Shown: positions 1 through 8,684, counted from the first letter of the stretch. The stretch is DNA of 64,000 bases from Streptomyces brevispora (GCF_007829885.1 NZ_VIWW01000001.1:5022001-5086000), one strand, 5' to 3'. Numbers and translations are program-made. Notes: generated by a model from the letters alone, not told the origin.

Positions 1-1
1 C

Positions 2-412
2 GAGCCCACCCCGGAGGAGCTGGCCAAGGAACTCGACATGACCCCCGAGAAGGTCATCGAGGTCCAGAAGTACGGCCGCGAGCCGATCTCCCTGCACACC
101 CCGCTGGGTGAGGACGGAGACAGCGAGTTCGGTGACCTGATCGAGGACTCCGAGGCGGTCGTCCCGGCCGATGCGGTCAGCTTCACCCTCCTTCAGGAGC
201 AGCTGCACTCGGTGCTCGACACCCTTTCCGAGCGTGAGGCCGGCGTGGTCTCCATGCGCTTCGGTCTCACCGACGGACAGCCCAAGACGCTGGACGAGAT
301 CGGCAAGGTCTACGGCGTGACGCGTGAGCGGATTCGCCAGATCGAGTCCAAGACCATGTCGAAGCTGCGCCACCCGTCGCGTTCGCAGGTACTGCGCGAC
401 TACCTCGACTAG
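2..412 (+). CDS. hrdB: RNA polymerase principal sigma factor HrdB, C-terminal part
   Basis: The reading frame is open from the first bases of the window, so this is the last 136 codons of a longer gene. The visible part covers the end of sigma region 3 and all of region 4. The helix-turn-helix that reads the -35 element is seen as 'TLDEIGKVYGVTRERIRQIE', followed by 'SKLRHPSRS' and the 'LRDYLD' terminus typical of the vegetative sigma-70 of Streptomyces. It directs RNA polymerase to housekeeping promoters. The start lies outside the window. A hairpin at 433-466 follows the stop. Naming it hrdB rather than another Hrd paralogue rests on the near-exact C-terminal sequence and on parE and parC downstream. 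Confidence 0.95.
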   Translation, partial: EPTPEELAKELDMTPEKVIEVQKYGREPISLHTPLGEDGDSEFGDLIEDSEAVVPADAVSFTLLQEQLHSVLDTLSEREAGVVSMRFGLTDGQPKTLDEIGKVYGVTRERIRQIESKTMSKLRHPSRSQVLRDYLD

Positions 413-432
413 GTCGCGGGAGCACACGCAAC

Positions 433-466
433 GAGGGCCCGGATCCCATGGGGATGCCGGGTCCTC
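433..466 (+). terminator. hairpin after hrdB
   Basis: Ten-base arms at 433-442 and 457-466 pair with one G-U pair and a 14-base loop. It starts 20 bases after the hrdB stop. No long T-run follows, which is usual for actinobacterial terminators. Confidence 0.5.
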
Positions 467-544
467 GGCCTATGTGGGGGTGCGGATCGGCGGCGGCGGA
501 ATGACTCTGGGTGGGCATGGTCCATCACAGAGTCAGGAGTACGT

Positions 545-1375
545 ATGTCCCGTACCGTCGTCCGTGTCATGACCGGGGCGCTCGCCCTCACTGCCGCCGC
601 GGCCGTGATGCCGCTCGCGTCCCCCGCTTCGGCAGTCGCGGACAGCATCGTCATCGGGGGCCAGCCCGCACATGTCAATGACAGTCCGTGGGTGGTGGCG
701 CTCTCCAGTCGTGACCGGTTCGGAAGCACTCGCGCCGGCCAGTTCTGCGGCGCCGTGGCGGTGGGGCCGAAGAGGGTGCTGACGGCCGCGCACTGCCTCA
801 GCGAGGAGGCGCTCGGTGCCGATGTCAGCCAGATCCGCGATCTGCGGGTCATCTCCGGCCGGGACGAGCTGAACGGTTCCGGCGGCAAGGAGATCGCGGT
901 GAGCGGGACGTGGGTCAACCCCGGCTTCGACGTCACGACCAACAGCGGGGACGTCGCGGTGCTGACCCTCGCCGAAGCGTTGCCCACGCAGAGCGTGATC
1001 CCGATGGCCGAAGCCGGTGACGCCGGGTACCGGTCCGGTACCGCTGCCGTCGTCTACGGGTGGGGGGACACGACGGGTAACGGCGACTACGTGTCGTCAC
1101 TGCGGTCCGCGAAAGTGAGTGTTCTGCCGAACAGTGCGTGCGAGCGGGCCTACCCGGGCGGCAGGAACGGCACGTACGAGGCCTCGGCGATGCTCTGCGC
1201 GGGCGAACTGCAGGGCGGGTACGACGCATGCCAGGGGGATAGCGGAGGGCCTCTGGTGGCCCATGGGCGGCTTATCGGGCTGGTGTCCTGGGGAAGCGGC
1301 TGCGGCAGGGCGGGGAGTCCGGGGGTCTATACGCGGATTTCCGCCGCCATCGGGTGGATGGCGGTCGCCGGCTGA
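545..1375 (+). CDS. secreted trypsin-like serine protease
   Basis: This 276-residue protein is an S1-family (chymotrypsin-fold) peptidase. Residues 1-30 form a signal peptide with an Arg near the start, a hydrophobic Ala/Leu stretch and an 'ASA' cleavage-type end. The mature chain probably begins near 'IVIGG' at residue 35, like the activated N-terminus of trypsin. The catalytic triad is visible: His83 in 'TAAHC', Asp136 in 'GDVAVL' and Ser233 in 'GDSGGP'. Asp227, six residues before the serine, predicts cleavage after Lys or Arg. Cysteine pairs around the triad suggest disulfides outside the cell. It is monocistronic, with a hairpin after it at 1400-1435. The natural substrate is unknown. 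Confidence 0.92.
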   Translation: MSRTVVRVMTGALALTAAAAVMPLASPASAVADSIVIGGQPAHVNDSPWVVALSSRDRFGSTRAGQFCGAVAVGPKRVLTAAHCLSEEALGADVSQIRDLRVISGRDELNGSGGKEIAVSGTWVNPGFDVTTNSGDVAVLTLAEALPTQSVIPMAEAGDAGYRSGTAAVVYGWGDTTGNGDYVSSLRSAKVSVLPNSACERAYPGGRNGTYEASAMLCAGELQGGYDACQGDSGGPLVAHGRLIGLVSWGSGCGRAGSPGVYTRISAAIGWMAVAG

Positions 1376-1399
1376 CCGTCTCCGGCTCCAGGTACGAGA

Positions 1400-1435
1400 A
1401 CGGGCGGCCCCCTCTTTACGGAGGGAGTCGCCCGT
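1400..1435. terminator. imperfect hairpin between convergent genes
   Basis: Outer arms ACGGGCG (1400-1406) and CGCCCGT (1429-1435) pair, and an inner CCCTC/GAGGG stem extends the hairpin. It lies between the convergent protease and DUF7455 genes, so it may stop transcription from both sides. Confidence 0.5.
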
Positions 1436-1480
1436 CGGTCGGTCCGGGACCGGGCCCTGGCTCGTCGTGGATGTGAGGTG

Positions 1481-1714
1481 TCAGTGTTGTTCCTCTTCGG
1501 CGGCTTGGGCCTGCACGGCCGTCAGTCGGTCCGTCTCATCCTGTATTTCCGCGGCGATCTTCTTGAGTTCCGGCTCGAACTTGCGACCGTGGTGGGCGCA
1601 GAAGAGCAGTTCACCGCCACTGATCAGGACGACGCGCAGGTAGGCCTGGGCGCCGCAACGGTCACAGCGGTCTGCTGCGGTCAGCGGGCTCGCGGGGGTC
1701 AGAACAGTAGTCAC
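1481..1714 (-). CDS. DUF7455-type small zinc-ribbon-like protein
   Basis: This 77-residue protein is conserved next to hrdB and parE in actinobacteria. The central part reads 'CDRCGAQAYLRVV', then 'LLFCAHHGRKFEP', giving a CxxC plus CxxH/H set that could hold one zinc. The C-terminal third is a charged helix ('LKKIAAEIQDETDRL') ending in an acidic tail. No signal peptide or membrane segment is seen, so it should be cytoplasmic. The function is not established. It is transcribed divergently from parE across a 438-base gap. The DUF assignment is from memory of the family. Confidence 0.8.
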   Translation of the reverse strand: MTTVLTPASPLTAADRCDRCGAQAYLRVVLISGGELLFCAHHGRKFEPELKKIAAEIQDETDRLTAVQAQAAEEEQH

Positions 1715-2152
1715 GTCGCCTCTTCTCTAGCTCGACGAGCTGTCGTACCAGGGTCAACATCCAACCAGGCCGAAAACGTTCCCGCTCGTGGCTTTTCTTC
1801 GAAATTTCTTCTCAAGATGGCTGTCTGTTGCCGGTTCGCGGCGAATGTGCCGTATTGCGTGGCGCTACGGTTTCGCGTTGCTTGTCTTGGTCGGTCCGTC
1901 CGACCGGCTGGCTTGCCGGCTTGTTGATGAGGACGTGCCCGGAGCCTAAATGGTTCATGCCTGGAAGGGAACGTGATGTGCACGTCACTCCGACAGGAGA
2001 TCGAACGTGTATGCGAGGCTGGACTAGTGTGAGGGTTCTCCGAGGGTGGCGTTACACCCGCTCTACCAGGCCTCGGTACCCTCTCAGCGGCGACCGAAGC
2101 CGAGCCCGTTACCCACTGGGCCCCAAATGAAATTCAGCGAGGAGCGAACCGC
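1715..2152. other. intergenic region between DUF7455 and parE
   Basis: This divergent promoter region has no convincing gene. It holds the upstream regions of both neighbours, including an A/T-richer stretch at 1770-1850. The parE ribosome binding site (GAGGAG-like, about 2138-2144) lies close to the GTG start. Confidence 0.5.
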
Positions 2153-4273
2153 GTGACCGCCGATACGTCCGTGCCGTCCACTGCGCTGCTGACCGGAGCA
2201 GACCGAGACGGTTCCAACTACACCGCGCGGCATCTGCTCGTACTCGAGGGGCTCGAAGCGGTTCGCAAGCGCCCCGGGATGTACATCGGGTCCACCGACA
2301 GCCGCGGCCTCATGCACTGCCTCTGGGAGATCATCGACAATTCCGTCGACGAGGCTCTCGGCGACTACTGCGACCACATCGAGGTCATCCTCCACGACGA
2401 CAACTCCGTCGAGGTCCGCGACAACGGCCGGGGCATCCCTGTCGACGTGGAGCCCAAGACCGGCCTGTCCGGCGTCGAGGTCGTGATGACCAAGCTGCAT
2501 GCCGGAGGCAAGTTCGGCGGTGGCTCGTACGCCGCCTCCGGCGGTCTCCACGGTGTGGGCGCCTCCGTGGTCAACGCACTCTCCGCCCGGCTCGACGTGG
2601 AGGTCGACCGCAACGGCGCGACCCACTCGATCAGCTTCCGGCGCGGGGTTCCGGGCATGTTCACCGAGCAGGGACCGGACAGCCCCTTCGACCCGGCCAA
2701 CGGCCTTCGCAAGGGCAAGCGGGTTCCGAAGGCGCGCACCGGTACGAGGGTGCGGTTCTGGGCCGACCGGCAGATCTTCCTCAAGGACGCCAAGCTCAAT
2801 CTGGACACCCTGTACCAGCGGGCGCGCCAGACGGCCTTCCTCGTCCCCGGCCTCACCATCGTCGTGCGCGACGAGCGGGGTCTGAACGGCGAGGGCAAGA
2901 CCGAGGAGACCTTCCGCTTCGACGGCGGGATCAGCGAATTCTGCGAGTACCTCGCGCAGGACAAGGCCGTCTGCGACGTCCTGCGCCTGACCGGCCAGGG
3001 CACCTTCAAGGAAACCGTGCCCGTACTCGACGAGCGCGGACACATGACGGCGACCGAGGTCACCCGGGAACTGGTCGTCGACATCGCCATGCGCTGGGGC
3101 ACCGGGTACGACACCAACCTGAAGTCCTTCGTCAACATCATCGCCACCCCCAAGGGCGGCACCCACGTGTCCGGGTTCGAACGCTCCGTGACCAAGACGG
3201 TCAACGAGGTGCTCCGCTCCGCGAAGATGCTCCGCGTCGCGGAGGACGACATCGTCAAGGACGACGCCCTGGAAGGCCTCACCGCGGTCGTCACCGTGCG
3301 GCTGGCGGAGCCGCAGTTCGAGGGCCAGACCAAGGAGGTGCTCGGCACCTCCGCGGCCAACCGCATCGTCGCCAATGTCGTGGCCAAGGAGCTCAAGGCG
3401 TACCTGACCTCGACCAAGCGGGATGCGAAGGCCCAGGCCAGGGCGGTCCTGGAGAAGGCGGTGGCAGCGGCCCGGACCAGGATCGCGGCCCGCCAGCACA
3501 AGGACGCGCAGCGCCGCAAGACGGCTCTGGAGTCCTCCTCGCTGCCTGCGAAGCTCGCCGACTGCCGCAGCGACGACGTGGAGCGCAGCGAGCTGTTCAT
3601 CGTGGAGGGCGACTCCGCGCTCGGCACGGCCAAACTGGCCCGGAACAGCGAGTTCCAGGCCCTGCTGCCGATCCGCGGCAAGATCCTCAACGTTCAGAAG
3701 GCATCCGTCTCCGACATGCTGAAGAACGCCGAGTGCGGTGCGATCATCCAGGTCATAGGAGCAGGGTCCGGGCGGACCTTCGACATCGACGCCGCCCGCT
3801 ACGGCAAGATCGTTCTGCTGGTGGACGCCGATGTGGACGGCGCCCACATCCGCATCCTGCTGCTGACACTCTTCCAGCGGTACATGCGGCCCATGGTCGA
3901 GGCGGGGCGGGTCTTCGCGGCGGTGCCCCCACTGCACCGGATCGAGCTCGTCCAGCCGAAGAAGGGCCAGGACAAGTACATCTACACGTACTCGGACAAC
4001 GAGCTGCGCCAGCGGCTGCTGGAGCTCCAGCGCAAGAACGTCCGGTACAAGGACTCGATCCAGCGCTACAAGGGTCTGGGCGAGATGGACGCCGACCAGT
4101 TGGCGGAGACCACGATGGACCCGCGCTTCCGCACCCTGCGGCGGATCAACATCGGCGATCTGGAATCGTCCGAGCAGGTCTTCGATCTGCTGATGGGCAA
4201 CGAAGTGGCGCCCCGCAAGGAATTCATCACCAGCTCGGCCGCCACGCTGGACCGCTCGCGCATCGACGTCTGA
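2153..4273 (+). CDS. parE: DNA topoisomerase IV subunit B (ParE)
   Basis: This is the ATPase subunit of a type IIA topoisomerase, 706 residues from a GTG start. The GHKL ATP site is visible as 'DNSVDEAL', 'DNGRGIP' and 'GGLHGVGASVVNALS' in the first 150 residues. The central transducer domain follows. The TOPRIM domain has 'VEGDSALGTAKLARN' near residue 485 and 'LLVDADVDGAHIR' near residue 555 for the catalytic Mg2+. The C-terminal 'RYKGLGEMDADQLAETTMDP' is the usual GyrB/ParE tail. The partner ParC is encoded at 13593-16043 on the other strand. The enzyme decatenates replicated chromosomes. A perfect terminator follows at 4338-4377. GyrB2 is an older name for the same gene. Confidence 0.93.
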   Translation: MTADTSVPSTALLTGADRDGSNYTARHLLVLEGLEAVRKRPGMYIGSTDSRGLMHCLWEIIDNSVDEALGDYCDHIEVILHDDNSVEVRDNGRGIPVDVEPKTGLSGVEVVMTKLHAGGKFGGGSYAASGGLHGVGASVVNALSARLDVEVDRNGATHSISFRRGVPGMFTEQGPDSPFDPANGLRKGKRVPKARTGTRVRFWADRQIFLKDAKLNLDTLYQRARQTAFLVPGLTIVVRDERGLNGEGKTEETFRFDGGISEFCEYLAQDKAVCDVLRLTGQGTFKETVPVLDERGHMTATEVTRELVVDIAMRWGTGYDTNLKSFVNIIATPKGGTHVSGFERSVTKTVNEVLRSAKMLRVAEDDIVKDDALEGLTAVVTVRLAEPQFEGQTKEVLGTSAANRIVANVVAKELKAYLTSTKRDAKAQARAVLEKAVAAARTRIAARQHKDAQRRKTALESSSLPAKLADCRSDDVERSELFIVEGDSALGTAKLARNSEFQALLPIRGKILNVQKASVSDMLKNAECGAIIQVIGAGSGRTFDIDAARYGKIVLLVDADVDGAHIRILLLTLFQRYMRPMVEAGRVFAAVPPLHRIELVQPKKGQDKYIYTYSDNELRQRLLELQRKNVRYKDSIQRYKGLGEMDADQLAETTMDPRFRTLRRINIGDLESSEQVFDLLMGNEVAPRKEFITSSAATLDRSRIDV

Positions 4274-4337
4274 GTCCTGGCCTCGCCGGAGCTCCGCACC
4301 GGTGAGGCCACCGAATCCGTCCCGTCCGCACGACACA

Positions 4338-4377
4338 GGAGCCGTTGTCTCCACCCCCGGGTGGAGACAACGGCTCC
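4338..4377 (+). terminator. strong terminator after parE
   Basis: Perfect 19-base arms at 4338-4356 and 4359-4377 are separated by two bases. It starts 65 bases after the parE stop and is followed by CACCCACGTT. It is one of the strongest intrinsic hairpins in the window. Confidence 0.8.
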
Positions 4378-4474
4378 ACCCACGTTCAACCCCTGAGCCG
4401 ATCCCCTGATCTTGTCGTTTCCGTAGCGTCGGAGTTGCAGAACTTCCCGAACTTCCCGCTATTCGGAGGCATTC

Positions 4475-4993
4475 ATGTCCGGGATCGTCAATGTCCTGGT
4501 GATCGTCGCGGTTGTCGCGCTCGTAGTGGTCCGCCAGTGCTCGGCGCGACGGATCTCCGGCGACCGGCGCTGGTGGCTCCTGCCGGGCGTCCTGCTCGTC
4601 ATGGCGCTGCGGGAGCCCGGTCTCCTGGACCCGCGTCACGAGACACTCTCCGTCGTCGTCCTGGGCGCCGAGCTGATCGTGGGGCTGGTCACGGGCGCCG
4701 CCTGGGGATGGACGGCCCGGCTCTGGCGCGCGGAGGACGGCGCCCTCTGGAGCGAGGGGACCAGGGGCACCGTCTACGTCTGGATCGCGGGCCTGGCGCT
4801 GCGGGCGGCCCTCTACGGGGTGGCCGCGGTGCTGGGCATACATCAGGGCAGCCCCGCACTGATGATGGCTCTCGCCGTGACGCTGCTGGTGCGCAGCGGG
4901 GTCCTGGCCCGGCGGGCCGCGGAGATACCGGCGTCGTTCGGCGGTCCCGCTGACGGCGCGCCGTTCCGGCAGGCGTGGAAGGACCGCGTGTGA
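4475..4993 (+). CDS. DUF1453-type membrane protein
   Basis: This 172-residue protein has about four or five predicted membrane helices: residues 4-20, 34-48, 58-78, 98-120 and 125-140. It resembles the CcdC/DUF1453 family of small membrane proteins of unknown function. The start follows GGAGGC at about 4464. Its TGA overlaps the GTG of the next gene (GTGA at 4990-4993), so the two are translationally coupled. That next gene is a truncated sensor kinase, so this protein may have belonged to a three-gene signalling unit whose other members have been lost. No enzymatic motif is visible. Confidence 0.7.
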   Translation: MSGIVNVLVIVAVVALVVVRQCSARRISGDRRWWLLPGVLLVMALREPGLLDPRHETLSVVVLGAELIVGLVTGAAWGWTARLWRAEDGALWSEGTRGTVYVWIAGLALRAALYGVAAVLGIHQGSPALMMALAVTLLVRSGVLARRAAEIPASFGGPADGAPFRQAWKDRV

Positions 4994-5796
4994 CACCCGC
5001 TGCGTGGACGAGCTGGCCTTCGCGGGAGGCCCTCTCGCGGGAGAAGCGCACCCGCTCGCGGATCGCCATCGCATGGTGCATGCGGGCCGGGCTGCTGGCC
5101 CTGATGCTCTGGGGCACCTTCACGGGCGGGCTCTTCGGCCCCTGGGAGATCGGGGTCGGCCTGATCGGGGTGCTCGGCTGCGCCGTGCTCGCGGTGGCCT
5201 TCTTCCGGGCCAGCCTGGAGAACCGCCTGGGGCCGTCGCTCGGAGCGCTCGCCCTGCTGATGCTGGCGGCGTTCGGCGCGCAGCAGGCCGGGGCCACGGT
5301 TCCCGCGGTGGTGCTCTGGTGCCGTTGCGCGGTCACCGCTCTGGAACGGCTGCCGCTTGCGGCGGGAGTCCCGTCCACGGCAGTGGCGCTGGGCGCGTAC
5401 GCCGCTGTGAACACCGGCAACTGGCCGGCCACGGCCGTGACCACGGCGGGGCTCTGCCTCGCGGGCTACGTGCTCCGCCTGGACGCCGAGGCCCGCGGGA
5501 GTGCGCGGCGTCTTCTCGCACAGGAGCGGGCCGCGCGGGTGGCGGAGGCCGAAACGGCCGCTCTGGACGAGCGGTCCAGGATCGCCCGGGAGATCCACGA
5601 CGTGCTCGCGCACAGTCTCTCCGCGCAGTTGGTGCACCTGGAGGCGGCCCGGCTGCTGATCGAGAGAGAGCCTGCGGGGGAGTTCCGGGGGCGGGGTTCC
5701 GCGACCGGGCCCAGGCGGTTCGCTATGCGTACGTTCGAGGGCTCGCACAGCCGCCCGGGTCATCCTTCACCTGATGAGGTGAAGTCTCGCGAATGA
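4990..5796 (+). pseudogene. sensor histidine kinase truncated by fusion to response-regulator remnant
   Basis: The gene starts at GTG 4990, overlapping the previous stop. It encodes several membrane helices, a coiled linker and a HisKA_3 dimerisation box 'ERSRIAREIHDVLAHSLSAQ' with the phospho-acceptor His. The kinase homology stops just after 'LIEREPAGEFR' near residue 230, so the whole ATPase domain is absent. At 5700-5774 another frame reads 'FRDRAQAVRYAYVRGLA', the expected C-terminus of a NarL/LuxR-type response regulator. A deletion has therefore joined the kinase to the far end of its neighbouring regulator, probably at a short 'ttccg...gaccgg' similarity, and shifted the frame. The present stop is at 5794-5796. 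It cannot autophosphorylate. It could at most dimerise with other kinases. Confidence 0.85.
5765..5784 (+). terminator. short hairpin at end of the kinase/regulator remnant
   Basis: Eight-base arms CTTCACCT (5765-5772) and AGGTGAAG (5777-5784) enclose the TGA that ended the lost response regulator. It may be that gene's old terminator. Confidence 0.4.
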
Positions 5797-5872
5797 AGTG
5801 CCCGGGATCTTCCCGATCTGCCCATTCTTGGGTACGCGGCCGAAGGGGTCCGTGGACAAGGGGAGTTGTTCG

Positions 5873-6349
5873 GTGGAGAAGGAAGCAGGGCGCGATTTCG
5901 CAGTGATGCGAGTCGACGACCCGTGGTACGACGCGCTGGCCTCCGGATGGGGGGAGCCGGACGGTACGGGAAGCTTCGCACCCGCCGGGACGCCCGATTC
6001 CATGGCGCCGCAGCGCGGCCACAGCGCAGCGGACATCTATCTGGAGGTGCAGCGCAGCGATGCCTTCCAGGAAGTGCGGCGCCGGTACCGGCGCTTCGTC
6101 GTCCCCGCCACCCTCGCCTTCTTCGCCTGGTACCTCGCCTATGTGGTCCTGGCGGTCACCGCGCCCGACCTGATGGCCAGACCGGTGGCCGGGGCGGTCA
6201 ACGTCGCCATGGTCGCGGGACTCGGTCAGTTCCTCACGACGTTCCTGCTCACCGGTGCGTACGCGCGGCACGCGCGGCTGCGCAGGGACCGGGCGGCGCT
6301 CGATCTGCGCTGGGAGACACAGGAGATGACACGGGGGTTCGGGCGTTGA
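5873..6349 (+). CDS. DUF485 membrane protein, partner of the downstream symporter
   Basis: I chose GTG 5873, preceded by GGGGAG at about 5860, which gives 158 residues. The C-terminal half is a DUF485 domain: 'SDAFQEVRRRYRRFVVPATL' followed by two membrane helices (about residues 80-100 and 110-132) and a basic cytoplasmic end. DUF485 proteins are typically encoded immediately before acetate/pyruvate-type sodium:solute symporters, as here, where the stop overlaps the next start (TTGA). The role is probably assembly or control of the symporter, though this is not proven. The N-terminal 60 residues are hydrophilic and variable. Other possible starts are GTG 5852 and GTG 5903. Confidence 0.8.
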   Translation: MEKEAGRDFAVMRVDDPWYDALASGWGEPDGTGSFAPAGTPDSMAPQRGHSAADIYLEVQRSDAFQEVRRRYRRFVVPATLAFFAWYLAYVVLAVTAPDLMARPVAGAVNVAMVAGLGQFLTTFLLTGAYARHARLRRDRAALDLRWETQEMTRGFGR

Positions 6350-7938
6350 GCGTGAATCACCAGGCCCTGGCGCTCCTGCTGTTCAGTGTCTTCATCGCCG
6401 TGACCCTCGGCATCACCACCTGGGCGAGCCGCAACCGGCACGGCTCGGCCGAGGAGTTCTACGCCGGTGGCCGGCTGTTCTCGCCCATGGAGAACGGTTT
6501 CGCCATCGCGGGCGACTACATGTCGGCCGCGTCCTTCCTCGGCATCTCCGGACTGATCGCACTCTTCGGTTACGACGGCATGCTCTACTCGGTCGGCTTC
6601 CTGGTCGCCTGGCTCGTCGTGCTGCTGCTCGTCGCGGAACTCGTACGTAACTGTGGGCGGTTCACTCTCGCCGATGTGGTGGCGGCGCGGATGGCGGAGC
6701 GCCCGGTCCGGATCGCGGCGGGGACGTCCTCCGTCACGGTCTCCGTGCTCTACCTGGTGGCGCAGATGGTGGGCGCGGGCAGTCTGGTGGCCCTGCTCCT
6801 CGGCGGGACGAGCGGCGCTGCCCGGTCCTGGACGGTCATCGGTGTCGGGGCGCTCATGGTGATCTACGTGTCGCTCGGTGGCATGCGCGCCACCACCTGG
6901 ATCCAGATCGTGAAGGCCGTCCTGCTGATGGCGGGCACGATCCTTCTCACCGTGCTCGTCCTCGTCCATTTCCACGGCAATGTCAACGAGTTGCTCAACT
7001 CCGCCGCCGACCGCAGCGGGTACGGCAGGAAGTTCCTCTCGCCCGGTCTCCGGTACGGCGGTAGCTGGACGGCGCGCATCGACTTCATCAGCTTGGGACT
7101 GGCCCTGGTACTCGGCACGGCCGGACTGCCGCACATCCTCTCGCGCTTCTACACCGTGCCGACCGCCCGCGCGGCCCGCAGGTCGGTCGTGTGGTCCATC
7201 GGCCTCATCGGCAGCTTCTACCTGATGACGATCGTGCTCGGATTCGGGGCGGCGGCGCTGGTCGGCTCGGCGGACGTCCGGGCGTCGAATCCCGCTGGGA
7301 ACACGGCCGTTCCGCTGCTGGCCCTGGTACTCGGCGGCGGCGAGGGTTCCACCGGGGGAACGATCCTGTTCGCCGTGGTCGCCGCCGTGGCCTTCGCGAC
7401 CATCCTTGCCGTCGTCGCCGGGATCACGCTCGCCTCGTCCGCGTCCGTCGCCCACGACCTCTACGCGTCGCTTCGCCGTCCGGGTTCCAAGCAGCACAGC
7501 GAGGTCGCCGTGGCCCGGGTCGCCGCAGCGGGCATCGGGGTGGCCGCCATCGGGCTGGGGCTGCTCGCCCAGGACCTGAACGTGGCGTTCCTGGTGGGCC
7601 TGGCCTTCGCGGTCGCAGCCTCGGCGAACCTGCCGGTGCTGCTCTACTCGCTGTTCTGGCGGAACTTCACCACGCGAGGGGCGGTCTGGTCGGTCTACGG
7701 AGGGCTGATCCCTGCCGTGCTCCTCGTCCTGATCTCGCCGGTGGTCTCCGGCAGCGCCACCTCGCTCTTCCCCGGCGTGGACTTCCAGTTCTTCCCGCTG
7801 GAGAACCCCGGCCTGGTCTCCATCCCGCTGGGATTCCTGGCCGGCTGGATCGGCACGGTCACCTCGCAGGAGCCGCCGGACGTGGCCAAGCACGCGGAGA
7901 CCGAGGTCCGTGCGCTGACCGGTGCCGGCGCGGTGTGA
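6346..7938 (+). CDS. sodium/solute symporter (SSS family, ActP/MctC-like)
   Basis: This protein of about 530 residues has some 13 hydrophobic segments. TTG 6346 overlaps the DUF485 stop and has GGGGG at a proper distance. GTG 6352 is an alternative that removes two residues. Family features include 'EEFYAGGRLFSPMENGFAIAG' split across helix 1, 'DYMSAASFLGISGL' and 'GTAGLPHILSRFYTVP', all as in cation/acetate symporters. It should import a short-chain monocarboxylate such as acetate or pyruvate with Na+ or H+. Pairing with DUF485 supports this. The exact substrate cannot be told from sequence. Confidence 0.85.
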   Translation: MSVNHQALALLLFSVFIAVTLGITTWASRNRHGSAEEFYAGGRLFSPMENGFAIAGDYMSAASFLGISGLIALFGYDGMLYSVGFLVAWLVVLLLVAELVRNCGRFTLADVVAARMAERPVRIAAGTSSVTVSVLYLVAQMVGAGSLVALLLGGTSGAARSWTVIGVGALMVIYVSLGGMRATTWIQIVKAVLLMAGTILLTVLVLVHFHGNVNELLNSAADRSGYGRKFLSPGLRYGGSWTARIDFISLGLALVLGTAGLPHILSRFYTVPTARAARRSVVWSIGLIGSFYLMTIVLGFGAAALVGSADVRASNPAGNTAVPLLALVLGGGEGSTGGTILFAVVAAVAFATILAVVAGITLASSASVAHDLYASLRRPGSKQHSEVAVARVAAAGIGVAAIGLGLLAQDLNVAFLVGLAFAVAASANLPVLLYSLFWRNFTTRGAVWSVYGGLIPAVLLVLISPVVSGSATSLFPGVDFQFFPLENPGLVSIPLGFLAGWIGTVTSQEPPDVAKHAETEVRALTGAGAV

Positions 7939-8169
7939 CAGGCCGGGCACCTGGTGCCTGGGGAGCTGTGGTCAGGCCCCGCCGGACGTCGCCGCCTCCG
8001 GCGTGCGGACGCGTCTCGGGTGCGGTGGAGTGGGCACGCACCTCGGGCTCGCCCCTCACGTTCGCGGTACAAGGTGCCCAGATTCAGCGGTGTTCCGGGA
8101 GCCCGGTCCTGCCATCGCTCTCCGTCGTGTGCAGCGGGGAGGCATACGCCTCCCCGCTTGGTGCGAAGG

Positions 8170-8254
8170 CCCGCGTACGTGAACGGGCTTCACCAGGTGC
8201 CCGCGTACGTGAACGGGCTCTCACCCTTCACCAGGTGCTCGCGTACGTGAACGG
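8170..8254. repeat. three short tandem copies with a CGTACG core
   Basis: The 20-base unit CCCGCGTACGTGAACGGGCT occurs at 8170-8189 and 8200-8219. A third, slightly changed copy lies at about 8239-8254. The connecting TTCACCAGGTGC also repeats (8189-8200 and 8228-8239). Spacing is 30 and then 39 bases. Confidence 0.75.
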
Positions 8255-8646
8255 TTTCGGCGCGGGCGCTGCAGGGCGCCCTGGCGCATGGCCTCCTTGC
8301 TGCCGCGGACTGCACAGGAGCGAGTGGAGCCGGGTCCATGGCGACCAGTGATTGCGGCCATCTCCGGCTGTGAGGCCGCGCTCTGTGCGATGGTCGGCGC
8401 CCGGCTCATCGCCCGGTCGTCGAGTTCTGCGCCGAGGGGTGCCAGAAAGAGGCCGTTGGCGAGTACGGTGACGCCGGTGGCGATGGCATGCTGCATCAGC
8501 ACTACCTGCGAGAAGACCCGCTGAGGCCGGCCGAACCGACGCGGCTTCCCTGCGGGGGCGATGGGGCGCTCATCGCGGAGGCGGCAGCGCGAAGGCAGTA
8601 GAGGGCATTCCGGTGCTTTCGGAGATTCGTCTCATTTTCAACTCAA

Positions 8647-8681
8647 CGCAATCCGCTTGCGCTTCTTGCGCTAATCTTGCG
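8647..8681 (+). promoter_or_regulatory. clustered TTGCG/CGCAA motifs before the LacI gene
   Basis: CGCAA at 8647-8651 is followed by TTGCG at 8657-8661, 8666-8670 and 8677-8681. The last copy ends four bases before the ATG. CGCAA-N5-TTGCG forms an inverted pair. LacI-family regulators commonly bind such dyads near their own start, so autoregulation is a reasonable inference. Confidence 0.4.
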
Positions 8682-8684
8682 TGC

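Larger units (their letters stand above)
7939..8684. other. gene-poor stretch of 746 bases
   Basis: No open frame here has convincing coding character. It holds a short repeat cluster (8170-8254). It also holds a minus-strand segment (about 8250-8520) that reads like a decayed membrane protein ('HAIATGVTVLANGLFLAPLG') but lacks a start and a recognisable family. The region looks like a remnant left by deletion. Confidence 0.45.

Noticed and set aside
2084..5074. A 996-residue minus-strand open frame opposite parE and its neighbours
   Set aside because: It is the antisense shadow of high-GC coding DNA. It crosses a terminator and several gene boundaries and has no domain or ribosome binding site.
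8221..8520. Minus-strand frame with a hydrophobic start ('HAIATGVTVLANGLFLAPLG')
   Set aside because: It has no ribosome binding site, ends in low-complexity Arg-rich sequence and matches no family I know. I note it only as possible decayed DNA.
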